The notes below the pieces were generated by a model. That model saw nothing but the letters and a program-made list of their open reading frames with translations. It was not told where the DNA came from and made no database searches. Position numbers and translations under genes: made by a program. From NCBI GenBank assembly GCA_032260445.1, contig JAVVFG010000264.1:1-6103 (forward strand): a stretch of 6,103 nucleotides of DNA, in the 5' to 3' direction. This stretch comes from JAAYYY01 sp032260445 (GTDB lineage: Bacteria > Chloroflexota > Anaerolineae > Promineifilales > Promineifilaceae). Of the stretch, positions 5,361 to 6,103 are shown one piece after another (positions within the stretch are counted from its first letter, which is position 1; each line of letters starts with the position of its first letter).

Positions 5361-6103
5361 GTGATCAAGCTCGAGAATGTAACCAAAATTTACCCCGGGA
5401 CGAGCGAGCCGGCCGTCACCGGCGTTAGCCTCGAAATTCCCGAAGGCGAAACGTGCGTGCTGATCGGCCCCTCGGGCTGTGGCAAGACGACGACGATGAA
5501 GATGGTCAACCGCCTCATCGAGCCGACCAGCGGCCAGATCTATGTCGCGGGGGAGAACGTGATGGAGCAGGACCCGGTCGCGCTGCGGCGCAACATCGGC
5601 TACGTCATCCAGCAGATCGGCCTCTTCCCGCACATGACGATCCGTGACAACATCGCCACCGTGCCCCAGCTGCTTGGCTGGGAGAAGAGCCGCATCGACC
5701 GCCGCGTCGACGAGCTGCTCGAGCTGATGGGGCTCGACCCTGCGCAGCACCGCGGCCGCTACCCGCGCCAGCTTTCCGGCGGGCAGCGGCAGCGTATCGG
5801 CGTCGCCCGCGCGCTGGCAGTTGACCCCCCGGTCATGTTGATGGACGAACCTTTTGGCGCGATTGATCCGATTACCCGCGAGCATCTGCAGAACGAATTC
5901 CTCCGCCTGCAAAAGCAGATCAAGAAGACGATCATGTTCGTCACCCATGACATCGACGAGGCGATCAAGATGGGCACGCGGATCTGCATCCTGCAGGTCG
6001 GCGGCATCGTCGAGCAGTACGGGACACCGGACGAGATTCAGCCCGCGGTCGGCGCCGACGAAGCCGGCCACAAAGGCGTTCGCCGGCCGGGCCAGAATCT
6101 CGT
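5361..6103 (+). CDS. opuCA: Osmoprotectant ABC transporter ATP-binding protein (OpuCA/ProV type), partial, with inverted 3' segment at the window edge
   Basis: The ATPase that powers the permease before it. 247 codons are visible and the gene runs off the window; OpuCA proteins usually reach about 320-400 residues with C-terminal CBS domains. All nucleotide-binding motifs are present: Walker A GPSGCGKT (36-43), Q-loop VIQQ (82-85), signature LSGGQRQR (138-145), Walker B VMLMDEP (158-164), D-loop GAIDP (166-170) and switch histidine in VTHD (H196). The quaternary-amine subfamily is indicated by MKMVNRLIEPTSG, FGAIDPITR and GGIVEQYGTPDEI. The GTG start follows AAGAGGA at 5347-5353. After GTPDEI (residue 226) the expected sequence stops: residues 227-245 read QPAVGADEAGHKGVRRPGQ, unlike the family, while the reverse complement of the same bases gives LARPANAFVAGFVGADRGL, which fits. 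The last 73 bases are therefore inverted. Confidence 0.93.
   Translation, partial: MIKLENVTKIYPGTSEPAVTGVSLEIPEGETCVLIGPSGCGKTTTMKMVNRLIEPTSGQIYVAGENVMEQDPVALRRNIGYVIQQIGLFPHMTIRDNIATVPQLLGWEKSRIDRRVDELLELMGLDPAQHRGRYPRQLSGGQRQRIGVARALAVDPPVMLMDEPFGAIDPITREHLQNEFLRLQKQIKKTIMFVTHDIDEAIKMGTRICILQVGGIVEQYGTPDEIQPAVGADEAGHKGVRRPGQNL
6031..6103. repeat. Inverted segment bounded by 9-bp inverted repeats within the ATPase gene
   Basis: ACGAGATTC at 6031-6039 is the exact reverse complement of GAATCTCGT at 6095-6103, the last bases visible. The 55 bases between them (6040-6094) read in the wrong direction: flipping them restores GTPDEI followed by LARPANAFVAGFVGADRGL and NL. Both arms are themselves part of the coding frame (DEI and NLV), so the frame stays open in either orientation and 19 residues change. 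A 12-bp palindrome, GTCGGCGCCGAC, lies inside at 6048-6059. The right arm could be longer than the window shows. Confidence 0.85.

Noticed and set aside
5115..6071. A 318-residue open frame on the minus strand across the permease/ATPase junction
   Set aside because: It is the antisense of two clear genes. Its first residues (MAGFVGADRGLNLV) resemble OpuCA only because the last 73 bases of the window are inverted; the rest resembles no protein.

Overview
The window looks like chromosomal DNA from a GC-rich bacterium, most likely a member of the Chloroflexota. This rests on the large AfsR/DnrI-type (BTAD) activator, the small 'YILRVWR…WRISIEDAATGERHGF' protein next to it, strong Shine-Dalgarno sites, GC-rich third codon positions, and a string of short lineage-specific ORFs. 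The taxonomic assignment is inferred from style, not from a marker gene.

Layout: (1) Bases 1-768, minus strand, hold the N-terminal 256 residues of a BTAD transcriptional activator that runs off the left edge. (2) Bases 892-2758, plus strand and divergent from it, hold five small ORFs, each with a good ribosome binding site. The first encodes a 69-aa conserved-type small protein. Two encode short charged helical proteins of 71 and 80 aa. Two encode single-pass membrane proteins, one of which carries three copies of a 15-residue 'FLAxNPELKA' repeat. The fourth ORF is interrupted by an in-frame amber codon, after which coding-like sequence continues to its natural-looking end. The cluster closes with a textbook intrinsic terminator at 2798-2829. 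(3) Bases 2830-3074 are a regulatory region with a 15-bp palindrome, a near-consensus sigma-70 promoter (TTGACA, 16 bp, TATACT) and a long hairpin-containing leader. (4) Bases 3075-6103, plus strand, form an apparent operon: an IclR-family regulator, a 479-aa OpuC/YehY-type permease, and the start of the matching OpuCA/ProV-type ATPase. Together they indicate regulated uptake of a quaternary-amine compound such as glycine betaine, choline or carnitine. No substrate-binding protein is visible, so it would have to lie to the right.

The two strongest anomalies are in coding sequence. At the right edge, the last 73 bases (6031-6103) are inverted relative to the ATPase gene. The plus strand reads a nonsense-like but open tail, while the reverse complement reads the expected family C-terminal continuation. 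The flipped block is bounded by 9-bp inverted repeats. The permease also carries a block of roughly 225 residues with several predicted membrane segments between the first membrane helix of its transport domain and the rest of that domain.

No tRNA, rRNA, CRISPR array, insertion sequence or origin was seen.
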